64,000 nucleotides of DNA from Coriobacteriaceae bacterium (GTDB lineage Bacteria; Actinomycetota; Coriobacteriia; Coriobacteriales; QAMH01). Below the pieces are notes generated by a model. That model was not told where the DNA came from and did not search any database. It saw only the letters and a list, made by a program, of their open reading frames with translations. Location: the NCBI GenBank assembly GCA_025992705.1, contig DAJPGJ010000001.1:558001-622000 (forward strand), read 5' to 3'. Both the position numbers and the translations under genes were made by a program. Of the stretch, positions 26,408-35,377 are shown in pieces. Within the stretch, counting starts at the first letter, position 1; every line of letters begins with the position of its first letter.

Positions 26408-27177
26408 TACTCCGGTTTTGCTGGTTCGCCGATGAGGTTAAGCAGCTCGCCGACGTTTTCCACGCTCACGGCATCTCCGTAGACATGCGAGCTAATGATG
26501 ATTGCGGGACTGCCAAACTTGCCCGCCATGACGATGTCGGTGTCGTAGTTGTCACCAACGACGAGAATCTCCTCCGGCGCCAGACCGAGTTGCTCGCTGA
26601 CCTCCTTGAGCATGAAGGTATTGGGCTTGCCGATCGTGAGGTCGACCATGCGCCCCGAGCACCACTCGACCGATGAGACCATGCCGCCGCAGCCGGGCAT
26701 GAGGCAGTCTTCCTCGCCCGGATAGGAGCGCTCCTTGTTGCAGGCGATGACCTTGTCGACCTTGAGGGCGACGTTGCTGGCAATGGCGAGCTTCTCATAG
26801 TCGAATTCCGGGTCTAGACCGATGAGCATGTTCTCGGCCTCGTCGGGCTCGACGGAATGCACGCTGAGCTTTTCGCACTCGCTGACGAGGTTCTTGGAGC
26901 CGCATACGTAAATGTTGGTGAGGCGCTCGCGATGCGCGTAAAGAGCCGCAGCGTATCCGCTCGTCAGAACCTCTCTGAAAGTGCAGTCGATGCCCATGTT
27001 GCGTAGCTTGTGAAAGATCTGGGAGCGGGTCTCGGAGGAGTTGTTAGTGAGGAAGAAGACGGATTTGCCCAGCTTGCGACAATGGCGAATGACCTCGTCA
27101 ATGCCGTCGATGAGCTTGGAGCCCCGGTATACCGTACCGTCGAGTGCAAACGCGACGGCCTTTGTATCTTCAAACAT
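26407..27177 (-). CDS. HAD-IIA family (NagD-like) protein lacking the catalytic nucleophile
   Basis: A 256-residue HAD-superfamily protein with type IIA cap. Motif II is FLTNNSSETRS. The motif III lysine is in DLTIGKPNTFML, and motif IV is VVGDNYDTDIVMA. Motif I should read D-x-D-G-T but reads FALDGTVYRG, so the nucleophile Asp is Ala11 (codon GCA) while the second Asp (13) is kept. Phosphatase activity is therefore doubtful, and a binding or regulatory role is possible. The start ATG at 27177 is preceded by AGGAGGAAAGACCGC. The distance to the class A PBP gene downstream on the same strand is about 20 nt upstream of its stop region. Confidence 0.85.
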   Translation of the reverse strand: MFEDTKAVAFALDGTVYRGSKLIDGIDEVIRHCRKLGKSVFFLTNNSSETRSQIFHKLRNMGIDCTFREVLTSGYAAALYAHRERLTNIYVCGSKNLVSECEKLSVHSVEPDEAENMLIGLDPEFDYEKLAIASNVALKVDKVIACNKERSYPGEEDCLMPGCGGMVSSVEWCSGRMVDLTIGKPNTFMLKEVSEQLGLAPEEILVVGDNYDTDIVMAGKFGSPAIIISSHVYGDAVSVENVGELLNLIGEPAKPE

Positions 27178-27235
27178 GCGGTCTTTCCTCCTGCGGGAAT
27201 ACTATCACAGCGTCAATGGTTCCTCTGGCCAACGC

Positions 27236-29386
27236 TTATTCGGCCGGGGATTCGGGTGCAGGCTCACCGCCGCCACCTTCGTCACCGCCGCCCTCATTGC
27301 CGCCTTCCGAGCCTGGGTCACTCGGCTCCTGGGGCTGCTCGGGATTGGGAGCGTTCGGGTCTGCCGTTGAGCTTGCGTTTGGGTCGGTCGAGGAGCTGCT
27401 CGTGCTCGAGGACTCTTCGGGGGGCGTCCAGTCGTCGTCTCCGCCAATGATCGTGACGTCCTTGGTGAAGTCCCAGGTGCGTGCCGGCTTGTAGTTGATC
27501 TTCTCGCTCGTCGAGGGGAATTGCTTGATGGGTTGACCTGCGAGTGCCGCGTTCATGAAGTCGCGCCAGATGGGGCCACAAGTGCTGCCGCCGTACATCG
27601 AGGTTTCGCGTTCGATACGATAACCCGCCCAGACAGCCGTGGAGTACTGCGGCGTGAACCCGCAGAACCAGAGGTCACGACCATGCTCGGAGGTGCCCGT
27701 CTTGCCGGCGCAGGGCTGGCCGTTGCTGAGGTTGGCACTCGTGCCCGTACCCGAGCTAATGACGCGCTCGAGAATGTCGGTTGCCTTCTGCGCGACGGCT
27801 GCCGAAAGCACTCGCTGTGGCTGCTCGGCCTCGTGCGTGTAGACGGTCTTGCCGGAAGGGTCGACGATCTCGGTGACGGCGTAGGGCTCGTAGTAGTAGC
27901 CGCCGTTGGCGATCGTGGCGTAGGCACTTGCCATCTCGAGCGGGTTGACACCGCTTGAGCCAAGCGAGACCGTGTCGTCTTTCTCGAGCTCGGACTTGAT
28001 GCCGCAGGCGTGGGCGATGTCGATGGTCTTCTGCGCTCCGATGGCGTGGACGAGTTGTGCGTAGACGGTATTCACCGAAGAGATGGTGGCATCGGTGACG
28101 CTCATCGATCCGTGTCCGTGACCCTCGGAGTTGTTGACGGTCCAGTCCTTGCCGACCTGCACCGGGCTTGAGGAGTCGATGTAGGTGTTATCTGGGTCGA
28201 GCCCCTCGTTGAGGGCGGAGAGCAGGGTGAAGGTCTTGAAGGAGGAGCCAGCCTGGCGACTCATCTGCGTGGCGAGGTTGAACTTGTTGGTTTCGTAATC
28301 CCTGCCACCGACCATGGCGACGATCTCTCCGTCGTCAGGGACGACGGAGACGAGAGCGGCATCGAGCTGGCTGTCGCTCCAACGCATGTTTTGCGAGATG
28401 GCGTCGTTGGCGTCCTTTTGCAAATCGGGGTCGAGCGTCGTGTACACCGTCAGGCCGCCATGCGCGATGACGGTGGCGGGAAAACGCGGGTTCTCGTCGA
28501 GTTCGCGACGCACGTAGTCGATGAAGTAGGGGGCGATGTCGGAGATGGTCTCGTCAGTCATCTTCTCGGTCGAGAGCACGGGCGTGTCCGCGAGCGCCTC
28601 GTCGTATTCGGTCTGCGTGATATAGCCGTTCGAGAGCATGCGCTGCAGCACGGTTGCGCGGCGTGCCATCGCCTTGTCCATGTGCTCGCGGGGGTTATAC
28701 GCATTGGGCGATTGCGGGATGCCGACGAGCAGGGCCGCCTCGGAGAGCGTGAGCTCGTCGGCGTGCTTGCCGAAGTAGTCGCGGCTTGCCGCCTCGATGC
28801 CATAGCAGCCATCGCCGTAGTTGACGACGTTAATGTACATCATGAGGATGTCATCTTTGCTGTACTGACGCTCGACCTGCGAGGCGATGTACATCTCACG
28901 CACCTTGCGCTTGATGGAGATGTCGTTCATCTCGTCGAGCAGGACGGTATTGCGCACGAGCTGCTGGGTGATGGTCGAGGCTCCCTCGGAGGCGCCGCGG
29001 GAGGCGGCGTTGACGATGACGGCACGGGCAATGCCGATGGGGTCGATGCCGCCATGCTCGTAGAAGCGCTCGTCCTCGGTTGCGATCGTTCCCTCGAGCA
29101 CGTAATCGACGACCTCGTCCTGCGTAACCTCGATGCGATTTTCGAGATAGAGCTTTGCGAGGACCGTCTCGCGGTCATTCGCGTAGATGGTCGTGATGCC
29201 CGTGTTCGCGTACGAACTGATGGTGCTGTAATCGGGCAGGCCTATGAGCCAGGTCGCGCCTACCACGCAGGCAAGGACAACCACCAGGCAAAATGCTCCG
29301 GCGATACATCCAAGAATGGTGAGGAGATTGACTGAGCGTCGCTGTGATTTCTGGCGGCGTTTGCGGTTACGGCTTGACGAGGGCAA
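27236..29386 (-). CDS. Class A penicillin-binding protein (transglycosylase/transpeptidase)
   Basis: A 716-residue protein. A basic cytoplasmic tail and one TM (LLTILGCIAGAFCLVVVL) precede a GT51 glycosyltransferase domain (EDERFYEHGGIDPIGIARA, GASTITQQLVRNTVL). The transpeptidase domain has SxxK in QAGSSFKTFTLLSAL, SxN in SSVNTVYAQLVHA and KTGT in AGKTGTSEHGRDLW. The last 80 residues are Ser, Pro, Gly and acid-rich and disordered. It polymerises and cross-links peptidoglycan. I chose the TTG at 29386 because AAGGAG lies 7-8 nt upstream; an in-frame ATG at 29413 has no site. Confidence 0.93.
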   Translation of the reverse strand: MPSSSRNRKRRQKSQRRSVNLLTILGCIAGAFCLVVVLACVVGATWLIGLPDYSTISSYANTGITTIYANDRETVLAKLYLENRIEVTQDEVVDYVLEGTIATEDERFYEHGGIDPIGIARAVIVNAASRGASEGASTITQQLVRNTVLLDEMNDISIKRKVREMYIASQVERQYSKDDILMMYINVVNYGDGCYGIEAASRDYFGKHADELTLSEAALLVGIPQSPNAYNPREHMDKAMARRATVLQRMLSNGYITQTEYDEALADTPVLSTEKMTDETISDIAPYFIDYVRRELDENPRFPATVIAHGGLTVYTTLDPDLQKDANDAISQNMRWSDSQLDAALVSVVPDDGEIVAMVGGRDYETNKFNLATQMSRQAGSSFKTFTLLSALNEGLDPDNTYIDSSSPVQVGKDWTVNNSEGHGHGSMSVTDATISSVNTVYAQLVHAIGAQKTIDIAHACGIKSELEKDDTVSLGSSGVNPLEMASAYATIANGGYYYEPYAVTEIVDPSGKTVYTHEAEQPQRVLSAAVAQKATDILERVISSGTGTSANLSNGQPCAGKTGTSEHGRDLWFCGFTPQYSTAVWAGYRIERETSMYGGSTCGPIWRDFMNAALAGQPIKQFPSTSEKINYKPARTWDFTKDVTIIGGDDDWTPPEESSSTSSSSTDPNASSTADPNAPNPEQPQEPSDPGSEGGNEGGGDEGGGGEPAPESPAE

Positions 29387-29575
29387 CTCGGTCTCCTTTC
29401 GATGTGAGCACATTATGCCCTAAATACGCGCGCATGGTATTGAACTGCGTTCAAAATTCACCGAAGGTGTCACAACGCGCGTCTTGTGTTGTCGTCCGAA
29501 CGCAAAAGTCTGTTGCGTCTGCTGTCGTTTACCGCTCTGCATGCAATCGAGCGGCATCACGCCTCCCATTTTGGC

Positions 29576-29624
29576 TACAATCTGCTTCGTGTTGTTTTTT
29601 GACAGCCCGCAAGGTGCGGGCTGT
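29576..29624 (+). promoter_or_regulatory. Ferredoxin -10 box and leader hairpin
   Basis: A TACAAT box lies at 29576-29581. A perfect 9-bp hairpin ACAGCCCGC-AAGGT-GCGGGCTGT (29602-29624) ends a few bases before the AGGAGG ribosome binding site of the ferredoxin gene. It could stabilise the mRNA or modulate its translation. Confidence 0.45.
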
Positions 29625-29641
29625 AGAGAAGGAGGATTCCC

Positions 29642-29809
29642 ATGGCCGTAACTGTGAACGAGGATACCTGCATCGCCTGTGGCGCTTGCGCAGATGCCTG
29701 CCCCGTCGACGCGATCACCATCGCCGATCATGCCGTGGTCAATGCCGATGAGTGCATCGATTGCGGCTCCTGCGTCTCCGTGTGCCCGACCGATTCGCTG
29801 AGCCTCTAA
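29642..29809 (+). CDS. 2[4Fe-4S] ferredoxin
   Basis: A 55-residue clostridial-type ferredoxin. The eight cysteine ligands are in CIACGACADACP (10, 13, 16, 20) and CIDCGSCVSVCP (38, 41, 44, 48), giving two CxxCxxCxxxCP motifs. It is an electron carrier for anaerobic redox enzymes. The start ATG has AGGAGG optimally placed. It is monocistronic, with its own leader hairpin and a following terminator, consistent with high expression. Confidence 0.96.
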   Translation: MAVTVNEDTCIACGACADACPVDAITIADHAVVNADECIDCGSCVSVCPTDSLSL

Positions 29810-29826
29810 GCATCAGGTACATGAGC

Positions 29827-29867
29827 AAGGGCTGTCGAGAGGGGTGAATCCTCTTTTGGCAGCCCTT
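29827..29867 (+). terminator. Terminator hairpin after ferredoxin
   Basis: AAGGGCTG (29827-29834) pairs with CAGCCCTT (29860-29867), with an inner GAGAGGGG/CCTCTTTT stem. It begins 17 nt after the ferredoxin stop. Confidence 0.7.
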
Positions 29868-29893
29868 CGTCATGTCCGAAGGTAATTACTCCT

Positions 29894-31228
29894 ATGAACA
29901 CCGAGACAATTTCCATCGAATCGCTCGCGTACGGCGGTGATGGCGTAGGCCATCTTGCCGATGGGCGCGTCGCCTTCGTCGCAGGGGGCTTTCCCGGTGA
30001 CGAGTGTCAGGTCGCGTACGTGAACACCGACGATCGCTTCGTGCGCGCAAAGCTCGAGAACCTCGTCGAGGCGTCTCCCGAGCGCGTGCAGCCCCTTTGC
30101 CCCGAAGCCGCGAGCGGCAGGTGCGGGGGCTGTCCCTGGGCCGGCCTTGCCTACGATGCGCAGCTGCGCTGGAAGCGCCAGGCCGTCATCGATGCGCTCG
30201 AGCGCATCGCGCACATGGATGCCGCCTGGGTCGATGCGCACGTGCCCGCGTGCATCGCGAGCAAGCGCGAATGGCATTACCGCAACAAGGTCGAGTTCGA
30301 GGTCGGGCTTGACGTGGCGGGACGCTTCACGCTCGGCATGCATGCGCGTGGCGGCGACTTCACGCCGATTTCGAGTTGCGCGCTCATCCCCGGCAAGTTC
30401 TCGCAAGCTCCCAAGGCGCTTACGGGAGCGCTGCGCTTTGCCGCCGGCCAGGAAGATCTCGGCATCGAGCGCGTGGGCATCCGCGTTTCGACACGCACCA
30501 ACGACGTCGAGGTTGCCCTTTGGACGAGCACGGGACGCTTTCCGCGTGCGCGCGTTGCGCAGGTGGTGGGCGAGAGCATGTCCGTGAAGGGCCTCGGTGT
30601 GACACGGGTGCTGCTCAAGGGCTCGGCAAAGGAGCGCAAGGTTGCCGGTGTCGAATCGCTGCGGGGACGCGGGTCCTGGAACGAAGTCATCAATGGCATG
30701 AACATGCTCATTTCGGCGCCTTCGTTTTTCCAGGTGAACACGCCAGGTGCCGAGGTGCTCACGCGCCTCATCTTCGAAGGGCTACATCCCAACGGGCTCG
30801 ATTACATGCTCGACCTCTATTCGGGGGCCGGAACCTTCACCTTGCCGCTTGCGCACGAGGTACAGCGCGTTGCGGCGGTCGAGTCCGCTGGCTCGTCGGT
30901 ACGCGACTTGCGACGCAATCTCGAGCGCAACAAGCTGGACGCTGATGTCATCGGGGGCGATGCCGCACGCGAGCTGAGTGGCCTGGGTGCACCCGACAAG
31001 GTCGTCGTCGATCCTCCGCGCAGCGGCTTGGGCGAGAAGGCCATTCAGGGCCTGTGTGCGAGTGGCGCTCGCGCAATTGCCTATGTGTCGTGTAATCCGA
31101 CGACGCTTGCCCGCGATCTGGTCCAGCTCCAGGCGGGGGGTTATCAGGTGGAGCGCGTAACTCCGGTCGACATGTTTCCGCAAACCTACCATGTCGAGAC
31201 GGTCGCGATTCTCACGAAGACGTCCTAG
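29894..31228 (+). CDS. 23S rRNA (uracil-C5)-methyltransferase, RlmD/TrmA family
   Basis: A 444-residue protein. It has an N-terminal TRAM-like domain (IESLAYGGDGVGHLADGRVAFV) and an iron-sulphur Cys set (LCPEAASGRCGGCPW). The SAM domain has DLYSGAGTFTLPLA and DPPRSGLGEKAI, and the catalytic motif YVSCNPTTLARD places the nucleophile at Cys400. It methylates C5 of a uridine in rRNA; RlmD versus RlmCD or TrmA cannot be settled here. The start ATG at 29894 has GAAGGT upstream at long spacing. Confidence 0.9.
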   Translation: MNTETISIESLAYGGDGVGHLADGRVAFVAGGFPGDECQVAYVNTDDRFVRAKLENLVEASPERVQPLCPEAASGRCGGCPWAGLAYDAQLRWKRQAVIDALERIAHMDAAWVDAHVPACIASKREWHYRNKVEFEVGLDVAGRFTLGMHARGGDFTPISSCALIPGKFSQAPKALTGALRFAAGQEDLGIERVGIRVSTRTNDVEVALWTSTGRFPRARVAQVVGESMSVKGLGVTRVLLKGSAKERKVAGVESLRGRGSWNEVINGMNMLISAPSFFQVNTPGAEVLTRLIFEGLHPNGLDYMLDLYSGAGTFTLPLAHEVQRVAAVESAGSSVRDLRRNLERNKLDADVIGGDAARELSGLGAPDKVVVDPPRSGLGEKAIQGLCASGARAIAYVSCNPTTLARDLVQLQAGGYQVERVTPVDMFPQTYHVETVAILTKTS

Positions 31229-31249
31229 ATGTGGTAGATTTACAAACCA

Positions 31250-31326
31250 GTCCCCTTAGCTCAGCTGGATAGAGCGTTTGCCTCCGGAGCAAAAGGCCGC
31301 AGGTTCGAATCCTGTAGGGGGCACCA
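31250..31326 (+). tRNA. tRNA-Arg (anticodon CCG)
   Basis: The acceptor GTCCCCT pairs with AGGGGGC with one wobble. The D-arm contains AGCTCAGCTGGATAGAGC. The anticodon stem TTTGC/GCAAA encloses loop CTCCGGA with anticodon CCG at 31284-31286. T-loop TTCGAAT is present, and CCA is encoded. A TAGATT box lies just upstream (about 31235). Confidence 0.96.
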
Positions 31327-31336
31327 GAAAAACCGC

Positions 31337-31366
31337 AGGCCAGGGGCTATTGCCGCTGGCCTTTTT
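31337..31366 (+). terminator. Terminator after tRNA-Arg
   Basis: AGGCCAG (31337-31343) and CTGGCCT (31356-31362) form a 7-bp stem followed by a run of T residues. Confidence 0.75.
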
Positions 31367-31438
31367 GCCGTCTGTTCACTTATCGTCTAAAATCATAGAG
31401 TTTAGCAACTTCATCATGTACTACATTCAGGAGGAACA

Positions 31439-31969
31439 ATGGCTCTGTATACGCCGGAATATAAGCCCAATGGCAAGGAAATCGCCATCATCACGACCGA
31501 TGAGGGCACGATTCGCGTCCAGCTTCACGGCGAGGATGCGCCCATCCACGTCGGCAACTTTGTCGAGCTCGCGCAGAAGGGCTTCTATGATGGTCTGAAG
31601 TTCCATCGCTATGTGCCGGGCTTTGTCATCCAGGGCGGCTGCCCCAATACGCGTGACATGTCCGCTGCCGACGTTGCCGCTGGCAAGAGCGGCCCCGAGG
31701 GCATGCCGGGTACCGGCAACCCTGGCTATTCCATCAAGGGCGAGTGGAAGACCAACCCCAACAACTCGCACGAGGATGGCACTCTGGCAATGGCACGCAG
31801 CTCCATGCCCGACTCCGCCGGTAGCCAGTTCTACTTCTGCCTCGGTCCCCAGCACTTCCTCGATACCGACTACACGGTTTTCGGCGACACCATCGAGGGT
31901 CTCGACGTCATCAGCAAGCTTCGCGCTGGTAGCGTCATCGAGAACATCACGATCGAGAACGCAGACTAG
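31439..31969 (+). CDS. Cyclophilin-type peptidyl-prolyl cis-trans isomerase
   Basis: A 176-residue cyclophilin. The catalytic signature FHRYVPGFVIQGG is present with Arg and Phe in place. MARSSMPDSAGSQFYFCLG and DTDYTVFGDTIEGLDVI follow. A short insert NTRDMSAADVAAGKSGPEGM lies between the first two. There is no signal peptide, so it is probably cytoplasmic. The start ATG has AGGAGG upstream. Confidence 0.93.
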   Translation: MALYTPEYKPNGKEIAIITTDEGTIRVQLHGEDAPIHVGNFVELAQKGFYDGLKFHRYVPGFVIQGGCPNTRDMSAADVAAGKSGPEGMPGTGNPGYSIKGEWKTNPNNSHEDGTLAMARSSMPDSAGSQFYFCLGPQHFLDTDYTVFGDTIEGLDVISKLRAGSVIENITIENAD

Positions 31970-32002
31970 TAGGCGCACGTCTACCAAAGGGAGCTTTCCA
32001 TC

Positions 32003-33679
32003 ATGAAAGTCGAGGTTTTCAAAGAGGCGCAGGAAGCCTATGCCAAGGGTGACTACAAGGCTGCCCTCGAGGGCTTCATCGCCTGCACGCATGACGTTGC
32101 AGGTCTTGCGCCCGCCGACCTCAGCAAGTTCTACCACCTCATTGGCAATTGCTACGTGAAGAGCAATGACCCGCGCTCTGCCGCCGAGTACTATCTCAAG
32201 GCGCTCACGGGCAGTCCCGAGAAGCGCAAGCCGTCGCTCTACGTCAACTTGGGCACGGCGTTGCTGGGCACGAAGGATTACGAGAACGCGCTCGAGGCAT
32301 TCGGGCGCGCGCTCGACTATCCCATCTACACGACGCCCTATAAGGCGTATGCCGGTATCGGTGCCGCGCAACTCAAGCTCGGCAACATGGTCGAGGCGGG
32401 CGCCGCATATCGCGAGGCCGCGCTCGATCCCGCCAATCCGGCTCCTGCCAAGTCGCTCGTCAACCTGGGCGTTTGCTTTATGGAGCTCGGACGTCCCGAA
32501 GATGCCGTTTCCGTGTACGAGACGGCCCTCGATTTCGATCTCGACGATCGCGCCCGTGCGAAGGCCTACGCTAACCTAGGCCAGGCCTACATGGCACAGG
32601 GCCGCGTCCCGCGTGCGCTCAACGCCTTCGAGAAGGCCGAGGAAATCGGCGAGGAAATGCCCTCGCTTGCCATGCACGATTACGAGATCGCACGCACGCT
32701 CAAGGAGCGTGTCGACTCGCGTGCGCCTGGCATCCTCGACACGGGCTACATCCTGCCCGTCGCCACTGACGCAAGCGCGCCCGAGGAGGCCGAGGACTTC
32801 GACCCGTTTGCTCCGCGTGATGCGCAGGACACGGCTCAGGATGACACACGGCCAACCGAGCAGACGCAACCGGCGGCACCTGTCGAGGCTGCGGGCGAGA
32901 CGCTTGACCCCTCGCGGGCGCAGACGATTGCCATGGAGGCGCTGCCCACGCCGCTTCCGAGCGACAACGCGAGTGATGCGGATGCCACGGGCAAGATCGA
33001 GCTCCCTCAGGAGGCCGGTCCCGCCTCGCAGGGCGATGCATCTGGCGAGCAGGTATATGATTCCGGTCTCGACGAGACGCCCTTCACCTACAACGAGCAG
33101 CCTGGCTACGAGTACGGTGTCGCCTTCGACTTCGGCGACGAGTACGCCGACGTGCGCGAGTCTGCCGAGCTCATGGATTCCACGGAGATGCACATGCCCT
33201 CGCCCGAGGACACGGCCTTCTTCGACATCACCGAGCAGCAAATCAAGAGCAACGCACGTCAGGGCAAGCGCCAGAACCGCAAGGCGCGTGGTTGCGGCTT
33301 GAAGATTGCCATCGTGTTCGTCGTCCTCTGCATTCTCGTTGCCGGCGCAGCCTGCGCCGCCTACGTACTTGGCTACGGGTACCCGTTGCAGGAGACGGTC
33401 ACCGAGGACTTCTTCGCCGCCGTCCAGAACGATGGTGATACAAGCCAGTACTGGGCCAAGGACGTGAGCCCGAGCATGCAACGTGCCCAGGAGGCATCGC
33501 TGCAAGACCTGACCTCCTATAGCGTTGAGGCCGTGCAACGCAGCATGGACCAGACTGCGGTCTTCGTGAAGGCCACGCTCGCGCAAGGTGGCACCATCGA
33601 CTATGAGGTCGTTCTCACGCGCAACGGCATCTCGTGGGCAATCGAGTTCGTTCAGCTCTACTTCCCGAGCGAGCAGTAA
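32003..33679 (+). CDS. TPR-repeat membrane protein
   Basis: A 558-residue protein. The N-terminal 225 residues are tetratricopeptide repeats (KGDYKAALEGFIACT, KSNDPRSAAEYYLKALT, LGTKDYENALEAFGRAL, and GRPEDAVSVYETAL). An acidic, Pro/Ala-rich linker spans about residues 260-425. One TM segment (IAIVFVVLCILVAGAACAAYVL) follows a basic stretch, and then comes an extracytoplasmic domain of about 90 residues (ETVTEDFFAAVQNDGD onward). That domain resembles small NTF2/DUF4878-like folds, though this is uncertain. It starts 33 nt after cyclophilin and may scaffold an envelope complex. Confidence 0.8.
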   Translation: MKVEVFKEAQEAYAKGDYKAALEGFIACTHDVAGLAPADLSKFYHLIGNCYVKSNDPRSAAEYYLKALTGSPEKRKPSLYVNLGTALLGTKDYENALEAFGRALDYPIYTTPYKAYAGIGAAQLKLGNMVEAGAAYREAALDPANPAPAKSLVNLGVCFMELGRPEDAVSVYETALDFDLDDRARAKAYANLGQAYMAQGRVPRALNAFEKAEEIGEEMPSLAMHDYEIARTLKERVDSRAPGILDTGYILPVATDASAPEEAEDFDPFAPRDAQDTAQDDTRPTEQTQPAAPVEAAGETLDPSRAQTIAMEALPTPLPSDNASDADATGKIELPQEAGPASQGDASGEQVYDSGLDETPFTYNEQPGYEYGVAFDFGDEYADVRESAELMDSTEMHMPSPEDTAFFDITEQQIKSNARQGKRQNRKARGCGLKIAIVFVVLCILVAGAACAAYVLGYGYPLQETVTEDFFAAVQNDGDTSQYWAKDVSPSMQRAQEASLQDLTSYSVEAVQRSMDQTAVFVKATLAQGGTIDYEVVLTRNGISWAIEFVQLYFPSEQ

Positions 33680-33742
33680 AAGAAACACCAGATAAGGCCC
33701 GGGTCACGATGACGCGGGTGAAAGTGAAAGGATTGAAGCAAG

Positions 33743-34144
33743 ATGATCGAGAAGACTTACACCATGATTAAGCCGGACGGCGTTCGCAACGGTCACATCG
33801 GCGAGATCGTGAACCGTTTCGAGCGCGTGGGCCTTACCGTCGAGCGCATGGAGCTCGGCATGGTGAGCGAGGAGCTCGCCAAGGCCAACTACGCCGAGCA
33901 TGAGGGCAAGCCCTTCTACGAGGGTCTCATCGCCTACATCACGAGCGGTCCGGTTGTGAAGATGGTCGTGAGTGGCGAGAACGCCGTTGCCACCGTGCGC
34001 AAGCTCATGGGCGCCACCAACCCGGCTGATGCCGCTCCGGGCACGATTCGCGGCGACTTCGGCTTGACCATGGACGAGAACGTCATCCATGGCAGTGATT
34101 CCGTTGCCAGCGCCGAGCGCGAGATCGGCGTCTTCTTCGGCTAG
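33743..34144 (+). CDS. ndk: Nucleoside diphosphate kinase
   Basis: A 133-residue NDK. It starts with TYTMIKPDGVRNGHIGEI. The active-site His116 is in NVIHGSDSVASAEREI, the family signature, and MVVSGENAVATVRKLMGATNP is also conserved. It balances NTP pools. The length is typical, and a terminator hairpin follows. Confidence 0.96.
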   Translation: MIEKTYTMIKPDGVRNGHIGEIVNRFERVGLTVERMELGMVSEELAKANYAEHEGKPFYEGLIAYITSGPVVKMVVSGENAVATVRKLMGATNPADAAPGTIRGDFGLTMDENVIHGSDSVASAEREIGVFFG

Positions 34145-34159
34145 GAGATTATCTTGAGG

Positions 34160-34189
34160 CGAAGGCCCGTCTGCGATGGCGGGCCTTCG
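34160..34189 (+). terminator. Terminator hairpin after ndk
   Basis: A perfect 10-bp stem CGAAGGCCCG/CGGGCCTTCG (34160-34169 with 34180-34189) with a 10-nt loop. T-rich sequence follows at a short distance. Confidence 0.75.
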
Positions 34190-34330
34190 TGCGTTACCTT
34201 TTATTTTCAAAACCGTAGCAATTTATGTGGAATAGGTTCAGATTTGGCAGCAGTCCCGATTGAAAAACGGTGCCGTGCTACACTTGCAGGCCACGCTTCA
34301 AATATGAGCCAGATAAAGTAAGGAGCGACT

Positions 34331-35371
34331 ATGTCGCTGACAGACAGACTCTTTGGCAATTTCGGTAGCGATATGGCTATCGACCTTGGTACGGCTAATA
34401 CGCTCGTGTCCGTGCGAGGTCAGGGTATTGTCATCAACGAGCCTTCGGTTGTCGCCATCGAAAAGCAGGACCAGCGTGTTCTGGCCGTTGGCGCCGATGC
34501 CAAGGAGATGCTCGGCCGCACGCCGGGCAGCATCATCGCCATGCGTCCACTCAAGGACGGCGTCATTGCCGACTTCGATGTGACCGAGGCCATGCTCCGT
34601 TACTTCATCTCGCGCGCCCAGGGCAAGCGCATGCCGTGGCATCCCAAGCCGCGCGTCGTCGTCTGCGTTCCCAGCGGCGTCACTTCCGTCGAGAAGCGCG
34701 CCGTCTTCGAGGCGACCATCACGGCTGGCGCACGTCAGGCCTTCCTCATCGAGGAGCCCATGGCCGCCGCCATCGGCGCGGGCCTGCCCGTCGATAGCCC
34801 GACCGGTTCCATGGTCGTCGACATCGGTGGCGGTACGACCGAGGTCGCCGTCATCAGCATGGGCGGCATCGTCAACGCGACGTCCATCCGCATCGCGGGC
34901 GACGCGTTTGACGCGGCTGTCGTGCAGTACGCCAAAACCCACTACAACATTGCCATCGGTGAGCGCACGGCAGAGGAAATCAAAATCACCATCGGCTCGG
35001 CGGCATCGCTTGTCGAGGAGGTCGATGTTGAGGTGCGCGGTCGTGACCTTTTGTCGGGTCTGCCGCGAACCGTGCGAATTGAAAGCGAAGATGTGCGAGA
35101 GGCTCTCGAGGAGCCCATTGCCAAGATGATTCAGGCGGTCAAGGACACGCTTGACGAGACACCGCCTGATCTGGCAAGCGACCTCATGGAATACGGTATC
35201 ACGCTCACGGGCGGTGGCGGTATGCTGCGCGGCCTCGACGAGCGCTTACGCGCCGAGATTGGTGTTCCCGTGCACGTGTCAGAGACGGCTCTCATCAACG
35301 TTGTCGAGGGCTGCGCCATGGTTCTTGAGGCACCTGATTTTCTCTCGCAATCATACATGCAGCAGAGGTAA
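34331..35371 (+). CDS. mreB: Rod shape-determining protein MreB
   Basis: A 346-residue actin homologue. Phosphate-1 motif is MAIDLGTANTLV, phosphate-2 is MVVDIGGGTTEVAVIS, and the adenosine motif is GITLTGGGGMLRG. It has NEPSVVAIE and PRVVVCVPSGVT. It forms membrane filaments that guide lateral wall synthesis with MreC, MreD, PBP2 and RodA, all encoded directly downstream. The start ATG has AAGGAG 7-8 nt upstream. Confidence 0.97.
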   Translation: MSLTDRLFGNFGSDMAIDLGTANTLVSVRGQGIVINEPSVVAIEKQDQRVLAVGADAKEMLGRTPGSIIAMRPLKDGVIADFDVTEAMLRYFISRAQGKRMPWHPKPRVVVCVPSGVTSVEKRAVFEATITAGARQAFLIEEPMAAAIGAGLPVDSPTGSMVVDIGGGTTEVAVISMGGIVNATSIRIAGDAFDAAVVQYAKTHYNIAIGERTAEEIKITIGSAASLVEEVDVEVRGRDLLSGLPRTVRIESEDVREALEEPIAKMIQAVKDTLDETPPDLASDLMEYGITLTGGGGMLRGLDERLRAEIGVPVHVSETALINVVEGCAMVLEAPDFLSQSYMQQR

Positions 35372-35377
35372 CGCTTC

